NCBI GenBank assembly: GCA_965153355.1 | Contig: OZ231128.1 | Coordinates: 13,206,001-13,270,000, forward strand | Length of the DNA stretch: 64,000 nucleotides | Reading direction: 5' to 3' | DNA from: Flaccisagitta enflata | Taxonomy: Eukaryota > Chaetognatha > Sagittoidea > Aphragmophora | Shown: piece by piece, positions 44,566-56,834 of the stretch | Layout of the letters: each line of letters opens with the position of its first letter | How positions within the stretch are numbered: position 1 is the first letter of the stretch | Translations under genes and position numbers: made by a program | Notes under the pieces: generated by a model | What the model was told of the DNA's origin: nothing | The model's input: the letters and a program-made list of their open reading frames with translations, nothing else | Database searches by the model: none

Positions 44566-45167
44566 CAGTGGCGTTCGTGGAATAACAGCCTAAACTGGAG
44601 GAAGGTATTTAAGTGTCTTAATTTCATTTGACAAACTTGATATTTGAAATATAAGTTGTTCACTCAATATATTTGTCCCTGAGTTTTTCGGTTGCTAAGG
44701 AAACTAAAATTGTTTTTTCAAACATTTATAACCACTAAAATATCAATATTTTGAGAAATATTGTCAGGGAACATTGCTCAACATTAAATTTGCTACAACT
44801 TTCCCACAGTATGTTCTGTAAGAATATTGCGAGTTTGGCCGTTGCTAGGGGGCATCACACCTAGCTACCGCTAAATGATGCTCCCTAGCAACGGCTAAAC
44901 GAGCAAGATTCTTACAGGACATACTGTGGGAAAGTTGTAGCAAATTTAATTCTTAGCAATGTTCCCTGATAATATTTGTCAAAATATTGATATTCTAGTT
45001 GTTATAAATGTTCCAAAAAATAATTTTGGTTTCCATAGCAACTGAAAAACTCAGGGACAAAAGCATCAAGTGAACAACTTATATTTCAAATATCAAGTTT
45101 GTCAAATGAAATTAAGACACTTAAATACCTTCCTCCAGTTTAGGCTGTTAATCCACGAACCCCACTG
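44566..45167. mobile_element. 602-bp near-perfect palindromic MITE
   Basis: Starts CAGTGGCGTTCGTGG and ends CCACGAACCCCACTG with TA on both sides. The arms pair almost throughout (for example AACTTTCCCACAGTATGT with ACATACTGTGGGAAAGTT), centred near 44866. CAGT termini with TA duplication suggest mariner-type mobilisation. Confidence 0.9.
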
Positions 45168-45363
45168 TACAAATATTGATTTTGGAGGTGTTGTAATTTT
45201 TCTTGGTCCCCGAAGTCAAATTTAAGGTCCTGTGTTTGATGGTTTGAAAAGTTTCTTTGTTTTTTTCAATTTTTCATGTTCCGTCAGAACATTTGTTTCA
45301 AATGCCTGACGCACGGGACGTTGCTTCTATTGAACTTACTCTCACTCTCTCTCTCTTTCTTTT

Positions 45364-45523
45364 TTAGATGCGTCATCGCATCCCTATAAGAGGGTCTGTC
45401 CGTCCGTCGGTCTGTCCGTCCGTCCGTCGGTCCGTCCGTCCGTCCGTCCGTCCGTCCGTCCGTCCGTTACGCCTCTTCTAATATCACGCAGATGACGCAT
45501 CTAGTTGCCCGATCGGGCTTGTT
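45364..45523 (-). mobile_element. Family G Helitron-like element, short copy
   Basis: Hairpin AGATGCGTCATCGCAT, (GTCC/GTCG)n core, tail GATCGGGCTTGTT. A family A element follows three bases later in the same orientation. Confidence 0.75.
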
Positions 45524-45526
45524 TTC

Positions 45527-45763
45527 TTTAGTCGCGTGCTACGCGACTCTACACCCCGCTTTGTCGGTCCATCCGTCGGTCCGTCTGTTGGTCCGTCCGT
45601 CGGTCCGTTGGTCCGTTGGTCCATCCGTCCATCTGTCACACTTTACTTTTTTTGGCGTTTGGGGTTTTTGGCTCCACTGTTCCTGCCCAAATGTTCCACT
45701 AACCTCACATATTGCCCCTGCCCACCCGCACGCGACTGAGGTAGCCGTGCATCCGGCCTTGTT
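45527..45763 (-). mobile_element. Family A Helitron-like element
   Basis: TTTAGTCGCGTGCTACGCGACTCTACACC on the plus strand, GTCGGTCC core, CCGGCCTTG end. Confidence 0.82.
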
Positions 45764-46317
45764 TTTTTTTTTTTTTTTTTGTTTTTTTTTTTTTGCTCTC
45801 TCTTTCTTACACTCTTTATGATCTATTTCACTTACTTATTTTTTACTTTTCTTGTAGTCTCCTTGTGGAGGTTTGTGAAAGTAGGAAATGAGGAAGTAGT
45901 TCATTCTTTATTTTTCATTTATATGAGTTTTATCCGGTCGTTTCCATGGCATTCTGCGCCTTGATTTTTTTCGTAAACAAATCTCCCCGTGTGATTTTAA
46001 GAAAGCTATGACTAGAAAAGTCTGCCAAAAAAAAGAAAGAAAAAGAGCGTAAGAAAAGCTTACCGTAGGTACCGTCCATAATGTTTTTCCATTCATTCTT
46101 CTGTTAAAAATTAGAAAACCGCTTAACCTAATGATTTGAGAAAGTGTAGCGTAATACCTCAATTCTAAGCTCTTGCAGTGAAACGATCTCTTGCTCATGC
46201 TTACGTTTTTCCTTTTTTTTTTCTCTCTCTTTTTTCTCTTTCTTTTTTTCCCTTCTCTTTTGTGCTGAATGACTTTTGGTTCCTCCTTTTTGGCCTCCCG
46301 GATTTGAGGTGAAGAAA
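45764..46317. other. No recognisable feature
   Basis: T-rich tracts at 45764-45800 and 46205-46260; no gene seen. Confidence 0.4.
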
Positions 46318-47040
46318 AACCACTTCTGAAAAGGAAAGAAAAGGTTTTTTTATGTTAAGCAAGGACGAGAGAAGTAAAAGGGAGGAAGGAGTGGAAAAAG
46401 AAGAGGAGGAACGAATGAATGAACATGAAAGAATGAATTCATCAATGAATGAATAAATGAATAAATGTAAACCACTTCTGAAAAGGAAAGAAAAGGTTTT
46501 TTTATGTTAAGAAAGGACGAGAGAAGTAAAAGGGAGGAAAGAGGAGTGGAAAAGAAGAGGAGGAACGAATTAATGAAAGAATGATTTCATCAATGAATGA
46601 ATAAATGAATGAATGTAAACCACTTCTGAAACGGAAAGAAAAGGGTTTTTTATGTTAAGCAAGAATGAGAGAAATAAAAGGGAGGAAAGAAGAGTGGAAA
46701 AAGAAGAGGAGGAACGAATGAATGAACATGAAAGAATGAATTCATCAATGAATGAATAAATGAATGACTGGAAACCACTTCTGAAAAGGAAAGAAAAGGT
46801 TTTTTTATGTTAAGCAAGGACGAGAGAAGTAAAAGGGAGGAAGGAGAAGTGTAGAAAAGAAGAGGAGGAACGAATGAATGAAAGAATGAATTCATCAATG
46901 AATGAATAAATGAATGAATGTAAACCACTTCTGAAACGGAAAGAAAAGGGTTTTTTATGTTAAGCAAGAATGAGAGAAGTAAAAGGGAGGAAAGAAGAGT
47001 GAGAAAAAGAAAGAGGAGGAAAGGATGGATTAATGAATTC
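46318..47040. repeat. About 150-bp minisatellite, 5 copies
   Basis: ACCACTTCTGAAAMGGAAAG recurs near 46319, 46471, 46619, 46776 and 46925. Each unit ends in an (AATG)n block. Confidence 0.9.
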
Positions 47041-47169
47041 ATCAATTAATGAATTTATAACAAAATGAATAAATCAATCAACGATTTAATAAACGAGTGA
47101 ATGACGGAATGATTAGTAAATAGTACACACGAATGACATGCAAGCGAGAACATGACTGGATGCACCATG

Positions 47170-47350
47170 CACGTCTACCTAAGTCGCGAGTGGGTGCGCA
47201 GGAGCGGTGATAATAAATGCTTAGTTGCTTACCACGGGTAGTAATGGAAAAAACGCCCGTAAAGGCCGAAAAAGCACAAAATTATGGACAGAAGGTTGGA
47301 CCGACCAACAGACAACGCGGTTTTTGGAGTCGCGTGCTGGCGATTAAAAA
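47170..47350 (-). mobile_element. Diverged family A-like element
   Basis: AAGTCGCGAGTGGGTGCGCAGG head part, GACCGACCAACAGAC, and GGAGTCGCGTGCTGGCGATT then AAAAAG. Confidence 0.5.
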
Positions 47351-47549
47351 GCAATATCAATATTTCGAGTCAGAGGCTGTAAAGAAAGTTTGTAAATGCT
47401 CCTTTGCTGACGAATGAAACATGTGAGGTTTTTATAGTAGATGCCCAGGCCTTCCAATGTATTTGTCTTAATTGAAGACAAGACTGCGGAGTGAGGACAC
47501 CGTGGCAGTTTGAAAAATTTCTGTGCACCTCGCTGATTTAAAACATACG

Positions 47550-47715
47550 AACGAATGAATGAATTAAGGAAAGAATGAATGAATAAATGAATAAATGAAT
47601 GAATGAATGAATGAATGAATGAATGAATGAATGAATGAATGAATGAATGAATGAATGAATGAATGAATGAATGAATGAATGAATGAATGAAAGAATGACT
47701 GAATGAATGAATAAT
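47550..47715. repeat. (TGAA)n microsatellite
   Basis: About 40 units with minor variants. Confidence 0.93.
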
Positions 47716-48020
47716 GCAGAAAAAAAGACATTCGAATTGATTAATCTACGTCGTTTTATCATGTGCATGACTGACCAAACGATCAACCAATCGGATAAAG
47801 TTAGGTATTGGTCAACGACTCATCAACAAGTGACACGGGGTCACAATATCGTTGCGGACGGGTAGGCAGGGGCATCGAACCCCCATCCACATCAAAAAGG
47901 AAAGTAGAACAAATCACATCGGTCACTGTACCCTTTTATGACATTTTGCAAAAATGAAAAGAACTCTCCTCGCGGAACGATTTCCAACTGCAGTTGATGT
48001 CGGCCTATCTTTATGGGTAA

Positions 48021-48270
48021 GGGCGTGTTTCAAGTGAAGATGAAAAACGCGTTTATTCCCATTGAACACGTTTACAGTATGAACACATATTCATGAATTT
48101 CAACTGTGCCACGAGGGAGTGAGCAAAGTGAGTGAGCTAACCCGTGAACGGAGCGTAGTGAAGTGGAGCGCTGCGAAGAAAGTGAGCGGAGTGAGCGGTG
48201 CGAGAGAACGGACGTAGCGAGCGACCGAGTGGCCCGTTAAAAACGCGATTGTCTCTGACTAGAAACGCCC
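48021..48270. mobile_element. Family D foldback MITE
   Basis: Starts GGGCGTGTTTCAAG and ends TGACTAGAAACGCCC. The interior is built of short GAGTGAGCGAAGTGAG-like repeats as in the copy at 26126. Confidence 0.8.
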
Positions 48271-49007
48271 TCTAATTCAGTCATCGATATCATCGTTATG
48301 CAGCCGGCGACATTCAATCATTCATTTCTGGATAAATCATCTGTAGTTAAACGGTCGCCATGTACGACATATATTTATCGCGATCTGCTTTTTTCCGACT
48401 TTATAACGTTTTGATTTTTTTTCAGGTTAACGGACTGCCTTTTATACAACTTGCCCCTGCCCAAATACCCTGCCTTTTGCAGTTACACGTCACAGCCCCT
48501 GTCCATTTGAACGCGACCGAAGATACAATTTTTACTTCTCGCTGTAAATCTGATTAGACATTCTATGGTTCTAACAACTGTAGAAATTTCACCCAACTGG
48601 TTGTATTTCAAGAGGAGCTATGACTAAAAAAGTATCTGTTCATTTTTTTCATTTTGCCATCGTTATTCAAAGTGTTGCTTTTGTTACAAGATGGAATGCA
48701 CACTGACTCAGAAATTGATTCCTATCGAGATGGCTCCCAGATAACCAGTTGAAAGAAAGCGTTTGGGACCAAACTCATTTTTCCGATCACTCAAATACCC
48801 AAGCTATGAGTTTGGAATGACTTTTACCCAAGCTATGAAATGGCTTTTACGCTTTGAGTTTGATGTCTCTTTTTCTTTTGTCGCTTTTTCCTTAATTTTT
48901 TTTTCTTTTTTTCTTTTCTTTTTTGCGGTAGGAGGAATCCATTAAAGGAGGAGTACCGTTAGTGGCGGGGTTCAACTAGATCGCTTGGGTATATATGTTT
49001 TTTTCTT
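48271..49007. other. No gene seen
   Basis: Contains only a fragment of a CCCCGCT-type MITE end (48949-48980). Confidence 0.4.
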
Positions 49008-49214
49008 TTTAGTCGTGTGCTACGCGACTCTACACCCCGCTCTGTCCGTCCGTCCAACCGTCGGTCGGTCGACGGTCGGTTGGTCAGTCCCATTTTACTT
49101 TTTTGGCGTTTTTGAGCGTTTTGAGCTCACTGCTCCTGCCCAAATGCCCCAGTGACCTTTTCCATCATTGCCCATCCGCACGCGACTAGGGTAGCCGTGT
49201 ATCCGGCCTTGTTT
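49008..49214 (-). mobile_element. Family A Helitron-like element
   Basis: TTTTAGTCGTGTGCTACGCG start, GTCGGTCGACGGTCGG core, GTGTATCCGGCCTTGTT end (plus strand). Confidence 0.82.
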
Positions 49215-49461
49215 TTTTCGGCGGTCGCAGGTGCGGTAAGGTTAGAAAGCGCGATGTAACGTTGAATGGGGGAGACAATGAACCAGAAAATATCCATTTT
49301 TCTTCCTTCTCATTTGATACGTTTATTTTTATGATGTTCCCCTCGAGAGAGAGTGAGAAAAGTCATTTATGATACATGAAACTCATGGATTTTCCTTTTT
49401 TTTTTATATATATTGCCATGGTGGAAAAGACTTACTTTTTAACCTTACAAAACCTTACAAA

Positions 49462-49530
49462 AACAAGGCCGGATAAACGGCTAATCAAGTTGTGCGCGGA
49501 CGGGCAGGGGCAGGGGCAGTGATGGTTAAG
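49462..49530 (-). mobile_element. Family A head fragment
   Basis: AACAAGGCCGGATAAACGG followed by GCGCGGACGGGCAGGGGC, no tail. Confidence 0.55.
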
Positions 49531-49889
49531 GGCTTAAGGCACACTTTCTTTGAGGCCGCTGCAAAATAGGAGAGATAAGAAAAAAGGAAAAGGAGGGAAA
49601 GAAGGGAAGCCTTGAAGATGAGAGGAACGAATGAAGCATTTTTGCTGTGAAGCTCAATTGGCGAAAGTAAAAAATTGACGCCTTAAAAAACTCCAAATGA
49701 AAAGAATTGTGTCATCCACCAAACAAACTTCATACTCTTTGAATGTATTTAGAAATGTTTTTCATAGATAAAAACCTGTAACAAAGATGAAATTTGATCA
49801 ACAATTAGGATCCTAGACGATCCTAGGTTTTTTTTGGCCCATCAGTTATATTCCTGATTGATTGAGCACTCTAAGAGGCATTACTCCCT
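49531..49889. other. No recognisable feature
   Basis: Purine-rich at 49560-49640, otherwise plain; no open frame worth calling. Confidence 0.4.
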
Positions 49890-50377
49890 TAACTAGTCAT
49901 CCAAGGATTGCACATGGTCAGCGGTACCCGATGCCCTGCTTGGAGTGATCAGCTGAAAAAGTGGAGTGAGAGCAGGGCAGCGGCCCCAAAGGACCGATGT
50001 CCTGTAGGACACAGGGGTGAATTTCCTTACGTCCTGAGAAGGCATATTTCAGGCCTTTGGGGCAATTTTCCATGATATTCAATGGAAATTATGTATTTTC
50101 CACAATTCCTTGTCAATTTTCCATGTTATCCAATTGCAATTTTGCATTCTTTTTCATTTTTTGTAAATTTTCCATGTTATCCAATGGGAAGTTTGCAAGT
50201 TGTCATTTTCCCTTGTTATTCAATGAGAAGTTTGCATTTTGTCATTTACCCTTGGGAATTTGAGAATTGAGAAGCTGGGGGGGGGACGTACGTACTTACA
50301 AACAGACGGACGGACGTAAGGAAATTCACCCATGTGTCCTACAGGACATCGGCCCTTTGGGGCCGCTGCCCAAAAAG
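49890..50377. mobile_element. Family C composite repeat
   Basis: Same ends. Subterminal inverted repeats are clear here: GCAGCGGCCCCAAAGGACCG at the left and TCGGCCCTTTGGGGCCGCTG at the right. The core repeats TTTTCCATGTTATCCAATG-like units. Confidence 0.75.
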
Positions 50378-50442
50378 GAGAGGCAAATATGGCCTAAAGA
50401 GGCCACGGATGGGGATCGCGATTTCAGCCGAAAAAGGAGATA

Positions 50443-51332
50443 GTCCGCCAGCGAATTTGGGGGTGTTCATCAACGGGGAATGAACGCGTGTTGCTGAACA
50501 ATGCTATAGAGCTGTTCATGAACAACTAAAAAGAAGTTCTTGGCAAATAATTTTGTTCAATGTTCATGGAGGGCCCAAAAAGACATGTTCATGAACGACC
50601 ATTCATTGTGGGATGAAAAAAGCCGTTGCTGAACAGGTAAAAAAACAAACTCCACCAATGGTTTTGTTGGTGGAGTGGGTTTTTTACCTGTTCATGAAAA
50701 ATGCTCATCTGGCTGTTAAAGAACAGCAAAACAGTTTTGAGCATCTAGTTTAATCTAACAAAGAGTTCATCGAGGGAAACTTTTTTGACTCTGCATGAAT
50801 AGCTGAGTTAAAAGATATTTTGTTAGATATGAAGTGAACTTGGGACTATGTTCATCGATGCTGCTTTTTGGCTGTTCAGGAACAACAAAATTTCATTGAA
50901 TGGATAAAAAATCCAATGAATGAGTGAACCTTTTTTAGGCACATATGAAAGAGATTTTTTTGCCATAAATAGATTGGACTATCTTCATAATTCTTAAACC
51001 ATAAATGATGGTTATCTGGCTGTTTATTAAATACCAAATTTTATCTTTTGATGAACAGTTTTGTTCATTGAGTAGATAAATGTTACACTGAAGATAATAC
51101 ACATTGGGTATGAAGATATTTTGTCATAAGTGGAGTTAATCACCACTCCACCGACATGATTATTAGTGGAGTGGATTTTTTAGCCGTTCATGAACGCGCT
51201 TTTTATGGCCCTCTCTGAACAAAATTGTTGGCCAAAGGTCTCTTTAATTGTGTTTATCAACACCTGAATGGCATTGTTGCTGAACAGGCGTTCGTTCCCC
51301 GTTGCTGAACGCACCCAAATTCGCTGGCGGAC
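50443..51332. mobile_element. 890-bp inverted-terminal element with GTTCATGAAC palindromes
   Basis: About 70-bp inverted ends: GTCCGCCAGCGAATTTGGG and CCCAAATTCGCTGGCGGAC, then GAACGCGTGTTGCTGAACA-like arms. The interior repeats variants of TGTTCATGAACA. No protein seen. Confidence 0.8.
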
Positions 51333-51358
51333 AACCTGCGAAAAAGAGTTCGATAGAA

Positions 51359-51544
51359 AACAAGGCCGGATACACGGCTAACGAAGTCGCGTGCGGGTGG
51401 GCAGGGGCCATATTTAAGATCACCAGACCATTTGGGCAGGAGCAGTGAGGTCAAAGAAATAAAATCATAAAAAAAGTAAAGTGTGACCGACCGACCGACC
51501 GACGGACAAAGCGGGTTGTAGAGTCGCGTGCACGCGACTAAAAA
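51359..51544 (-). mobile_element. Family A Helitron-like element
   Basis: AACAAGGCCGGATACACGG head, (GACC)n, hairpin AGTCGCGTGCACGCGACT, AAAA. Sits 27 bases past the 890-bp inverted element. Confidence 0.85.
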
Positions 51545-51642
51545 CGAGTCAACGTCAAAGAAATTAGGTGAGCAAAAGTAAAGTGTATATCCAGTGAAAC
51601 AGACTAAAGTTAGGTTGATGGAAGACAAGACCAAGAAGAGGA

Positions 51643-51736
<94 letters not shown>

Positions 51737-51981
51737 ATTCGTGCGTGCGTGCGTGCGTGCTTGTTGATGTGCGTATGTATGTTTTGTTTTGAAAGTGCGT
51801 TTCCGTGTACATGACATTGTTAGTAAGAATGTGGGTGCTGGGTGTGGGTGTGGGTGCTGGGTGTGGGTGTGGGTGTGGGTGTGGGTGTGGGTGCTGGGTA
51901 TGGCTGTTTGGCTCGGACAATTGGGCAGGAAGAAAAGAAATTTGATGGATTGTGCAGCGTTTCTGACAAAACACAATACAA

Positions 51982-52060
<79 letters not shown>

Positions 52061-52190
52061 GTGAGTGAGTGAGTGAGTGAGTGAGTGAGAGAGAGAGAGA
52101 GCGTGAGTACGTGCGTGCGTGCATGCATGCATGCATGCATGCGTGCGTGCGTGCGTGCATGAGTGCGTGCATGCGTGCGTGCGTGCGTGT
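51643..52190. repeat. GA, GTGC, GTGGGT and GTGA microsatellites
   Basis: (GA)n at 51643-51735, (GTGGGT)n at 51830-51895, (GA)n at 51983-52056, (GTGA)n then (GTGC)n at 52056-52190. The stretch CATGTATGTTTTGTTTTGAA with GTGGGTGCTGGGTGTGGG occurs at both 51770-51870 and 52195-52285, so the block is duplicated. Confidence 0.9.
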
Positions 52191-52320
52191 TGATGTGCAT
52201 ATGTATGTTTTGTTTTGAAAGCGCGCTTCCGTGTACATGACACTGTCAGTAAGAATGTGGGTGCTGGGTGTGGGTGTGGGTGCTGGCTTCTTGGCTTGGA
52301 CGGTTGGGCAGGAAGAAAAG

Positions 52321-52439
<119 letters not shown>

Positions 52440-52599
52440 GCCAGTGATGAACACGAATAGACGAATAGATACGAGAGTAGGTAGGACTGGATAGGAGTAG
52501 TAGACAGGGAAAATGTAACCGACCGATGGACCGAACGACACGATAAGGTATGGAATAGCGTGCAGGCGACTAAAGATTCTCTTTGCTTAAGATGATATG

Positions 52600-52985
52600 A
52601 GATGTTTATACAGATGGTAATCCTCATGGTAGTCCAAATGGTAATCCAGATGTTAATCCTCATGGTAATCCAGATGGTAATCCAGATGTTAATCCAGATG
52701 GTAATCCTCATGGTAGTCCAGATGGTAATCCAAATGGTAATATAGATGGTAATCCAGATGGTTATCCCGATGGTAATCCAAAGGTAATATCAATAGAAGT
52801 CTAGATGGTAATCCCAATGGTAATCCCGATGGTAATCCCGATAGTACTCCAGATGGTAATCCCGATGGTGAACCAAATGGCAATCCAGATGGTAATCCAG
52901 ATGGTTATCCAGATGGTAATCCAGATGGTGATCCAGATGGTAATCCAGATGGTAATCCAGATGGTTATCCAGATGGTAATCGCAA
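52600..52985. repeat. 12-bp minisatellite GATGGTAATCCA
   Basis: About 30 units with substitutions; open in several frames on both strands (for example DGNP, and IWIT on the minus strand). No sign of a gene. Confidence 0.93.
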
Positions 52986-53409
52986 TAAGTTGCAGATGAA
53001 ATTGGTTGGAATCAATTAGGACGTCAATCACAAAAATATGTTGGATTTTGATTTTTTGTTTTCAATTGAGATTTTTTTGCTAAAAAGAAAAAGAAAAATT
53101 TTTTCAAACTAATCTGGAAACTATGAGATTTTAAAAAAAAACAGTGCCGGAATAAATTATTGATTAACTTGCCGATCAAAAAAATCATCATCTAACGTGA
53201 TTTTTTTCTTCTGCCCAGTACAGATGGCGTGCCACAAAAAGACAAACTGGCTGACAGATGAAACGGGCAGATGGCACCCATGCATTGCAACTGATAATGG
53301 ATAATCGCGCGCGCGAGGTCATCACATGAAAACAAGACACCATCTGGAAAGCCTGGAAAGTAAAAAAGACAGGACGGCGTCCATGGTCGTCTTGACCGAA
53401 GGTGAGAAA

Positions 53410-53677
53410 AACAAGGCCGGATACACGGCTACCCCAGTCGCGTGCGGGTGGGCACGGGCTGTATTTGAGGTAACTTAATCATTTGGGCAGGAGCAGTAAG
53501 GCCAAAGACCGCAAAAACCCAAAAAAAGTAAAGTGTGACGAACCAACGGACGGACCAACGGACGGACGGACGGACGGACGGACGGACGGACGGACGGACG
53601 GACGAACGGACGGACGGACGGACGGACCGACCGACCGACAAAGCGGGTTGTAGAGTCGCGTAGCACGCGACTAAAAA
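53410..53677 (-). mobile_element. Family A Helitron-like element
   Basis: Same head; long (GGAC)n core at 53549-53638; hairpin GTCGCGTAGCACGCGAC then CTAAAAA. The next bases, AACAAGGTC, start another copy. Confidence 0.85.
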
Positions 53678-54074
53678 CAAGGTCATTACACCAACGTTAC
53701 GCGCGTCGACACTTGAACAAGGTCAACTCCTTACAGTCGCGTGCACTTTGTTAAGACCCTAAGACGAAAAGACTATGAGACCAAAAGACTAAAAGACTAA
53801 TTGTAAATTGACCTAAAATGACGTGAATGACTTAAGATAACTTAAAATGACTTAAATTGAAAACATTTCAAAAAATTTAAAAAAACTTCAAGAAATAAAA
53901 AAAATGAAGTAATGACTTATCATGACTTCAAATGACTTTATTTAACTTAAAATGACTTAAAATGACTTGAAATGGCGTAAAACGCCAAAAAAAGCTAAGC
54001 TTGATGGAAAGACCGACCGACCAACCGACAGACGGACAGAGCGGGTCATAGAGTTGCGTACACGCGACTAAAAA
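53677..54074 (-). mobile_element. Family A-related element(s) with an AAAATGACTT core
   Basis: Heads AACAAGGTC at 53677 and 53716, GTCGCGTGCAC, then about 170 bp of roughly 10-bp AAAATGACTT repeats, (GACC)n and the hairpin GTTGCGTACACGCGACTAAA. Confidence 0.7.
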
Positions 54075-54221
54075 GACAGATAGATACACACACACAGATA
54101 GACACACAGCGAGGCATATAGAAAGTTCTAAAATGACCTAATTTGCTGTCTACCCCTCCCAGTCTCTTCTCTTACGTTCAAAAAAATAAGAAGACGAAAA
54201 AGAGCCTTTTAAACAAATTAG

Positions 54222-54308
54222 TGACGGATGGACCGACTGACTGCCCAATGGACTGATGGACGCGTGGACAAAGCGACTTTTGGAGTCGCCTAGCGCACGA
54301 CTAAAAAG
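54222..54308 (-). mobile_element. Family A tail fragment
   Basis: GGATGGACCGACTGACTG, AAAGCGACTTTTGGAGTCGC and CACGACTAAAAA. Confidence 0.6.
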
Positions 54309-54970
54309 AAGAAGATGCCATCAAGGTGAGGCTGAGCTCGTAAGAGAGAGAGAGGGCGATGGAACGAGCCAAATGTGATTGGGAACTGGCTGCCATTGGC
54401 TGGTTTATTGGCTGGTTTGTGCTTAAAAGAAGTTAAGGGAAGAACACACACGGATGTGATACAGGACCTTCCGAGCAAACCCGGCTAAAGCTGGAGGATT
54501 GATTTTTGTTACTTTAATTTCATTTCCGTTACTTCATTTTTTTGAATTTAACCTAATTAAAAAATACTTAATTCCTTGAACATAATTGGCCGTGGCCGTG
54601 GCTATCAAAAAAAAAAAACTCTTGAAATAAAAGTCTATGAAGACATCATTTTGGAGTGTTCTAACCTAGACCATTAGATTCAGCAGAAAATTTTACTTAT
54701 CCTTCACAAAAGATAAGCTCAATCGGACAATGTTTACAAGTTTTACAGCCATTTTAAGTTTTTTTAGACAAATGTCCTAAAAAACTTTAAATAGCCATAA
54801 AACTTGTAATAATTGTCAGATTGTGCTGATCTTTTTTTTTAGGATAAATAAAATTTTCTGCTAAATCTAATGGTCTGGGTTAGCACATTCCCAATTGATG
54901 TCTTCTTTGACTTTTTTTGACAGCCAAATATGTTCAAGAAATTAAGCATCCTTTAATTAGGTTAGATACT
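54309..54970. other. Inverted repeat without clear termini
   Basis: TAGACCATTAGATTCAGCAG (54668) pairs with CTGCTAAATCTAATGGTC (54857), and the sequence between is also foldback, so a decayed palindromic element is likely at about 54545-54965. Confidence 0.55.
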
Positions 54971-55253
54971 AACAAGGTCATTAGACCTAAGTCGCGTGCG
55001 TCGGCACTTTCATAAAAAGGCAGGCAGACAGACAGACAAACAATTTTTTTCCAAAAAGTCATTTGAAATGGCTGTCTACTCCTCAAATTACCTTCTCTAC
55101 CAATCCGAAACATGAAAATCACTTTAAAAAGCCTTTAAAACAGTTTTGTGACGGACGGACGGACGGACCGACCAACCGACCAACCGACCAACCGACCAAC
55201 CGACAGACCGACCGAAAAGTGGCTTATAGAGTCGCGTAGCACGCGACTAAAAA
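54971..55253 (-). mobile_element. Family A-related element
   Basis: AACAAGGTCATTAGACC head, (GGAC)n/(GACCAACC)n core, GAGTCGCGTAGCACGCGACT then AAAAA. Confidence 0.75.
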
Positions 55254-55665
55254 TGAAGTCAGGGAAATTAAATCAAAGTACCAAAAATTAATCCTCCAGT
55301 TTAAGCCGGGTTTGCTCGGAAGGTACTGTATCTTGGCGGCAGTGATAAGACGAGGCAGTCCACTGCAAAACAAGCCCGACAAGGCAAAAATGATTGGGCA
55401 GGGGCAGCACTACATGACTATAAAACTACGGTACAACTGCATTTCACACCTGCATACCTTACAATGGCCTAAAACACTATAGAATAGACAAAAAAGACTA
55501 TATTTCAAAAATCTTTCAGATGGACGGACGGATGGACAGACTAATGAACTAACTGATGGACTGACGGAAGGATGGTACAGATAGACGCAGTACTACAATA
55601 GATACTCACGCTCACACTCAAACTGACGACCACTCGCAAATAAACAAGTGACGCGGGGTCACAAT

Positions 55666-56834
55666 CAGAGATGTCATAAGTGATTTTGAAAATCGAATGG
55701 GTCGAACGAATCATGGTCGAACCCCCCAAAAAATCGACCTGAAATCGACCATGGGTCGATTGTTTTGCCACTGTATATCACAAGATAAGTTATCCACCTT
55801 GTAGTCACGTATTGATATGAAAAAAGAAAAAAGAGCCTATAAGCATAAACTAATCAGAAGAGACAGCTGCGTTTTTCATTTATTATGCAAGATTTCCCAT
55901 CACTTCGCCAATCAGCCAGAAAATACTTTTCTACTCCGTGTTCAAGGGCATACAGACAAAAGTGAAATACAAAAAGTTTACCTCCCAGAAATAATAGCAC
56001 CCCCCCCTACAGCCTCAATGCATGTATAAGATGGGGAAAAGTAGCTAATATCAATACAAATAGCCTCATCAGAGCGATTTTGGAATTTCATTCCCAGAAA
56101 AAATTTATAGCTAAAAACCTAGTAAAAATTACATTTTTAGCAAAATTCAAAAATTGTTTATTTTAACTTGGTTTTAGCAATAATTCCTTACTGGTAATAA
56201 AATTTCAAAATCACTCTGATGAGGCTAGTTGTATTGATGTAAGCTTCCTTTCCCTATCTTATATGCCCTTCTTCATTCAGCAATTGCAAAGGGGGGGTTC
56301 AACTGTAAGGGCGGGAGGGGGTTGCTTCAGTTTTTGGGGGCTTAACTTCTTGTTTTTTACTTTTGTCTGTACTCAGGAAGGTTTTTCTCCGAAATGGGGA
56401 AATTTTTGGATGAGAAGAGAGCGTAACTTCGTCCATCTAGAAGCGGAAAGTTGCTCTTTACGCAATCTGAGGCGGGTGTTAACAATCTTTTTTAGTTGAA
56501 TTTTGTTCCAGAGCGTGTTTGTCCCACACCGCCATCTAATCGCCAGGGTTCTGGGATTTTCAACGTATTTTCATACTCTCATACATGCATTTTGATAACA
56601 ATAACCCATTTGTTAATATTCCATATTACTAGATTTCAATTTTACGAGCTTATTTCTTACATCTAACACAAATTTAAATCAGTCTCATCATCAAATCAAT
56701 CAATGCTAGCCAGAGAAAAAAAGACAAAAAAATCGACCCGATTCATTTGAGTTTTGGTAACTCAGGAAGATTATTCTGAAATGCTAAGAATCGACCCGAT
56801 CAATCGACCAGTCGATAAGTTCGTCACACCTCTG
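55666..56834. mobile_element. hAT-type non-autonomous element with perfect 8-bp target duplication
   Basis: CAGAGATGTCA and inverted TCACACCTCTG ends (CAGAG is a hAT-type terminus), flanked by GTCACAAT at 55658-55665 and 56835-56842. Subterminal repeats of the TCGACC type at both sides. Inserted in a family B Helitron-like element. Confidence 0.88.
56023..56269. mobile_element. Foldback element nested in the hAT-type element
   Basis: Inverted arms CATGTATAAGATGGGG / CCCTATCTTATATG and CCTCATCAGAGCGATTTTG / AAAATCACTCTGATGAGG. Third level of nesting. Confidence 0.75.

Noticed and set aside
55817-56029. 70-codon frame inside the hAT-type element
   Set aside because: No transposase motif (no hAT dimerisation or DDE region); likely chance.
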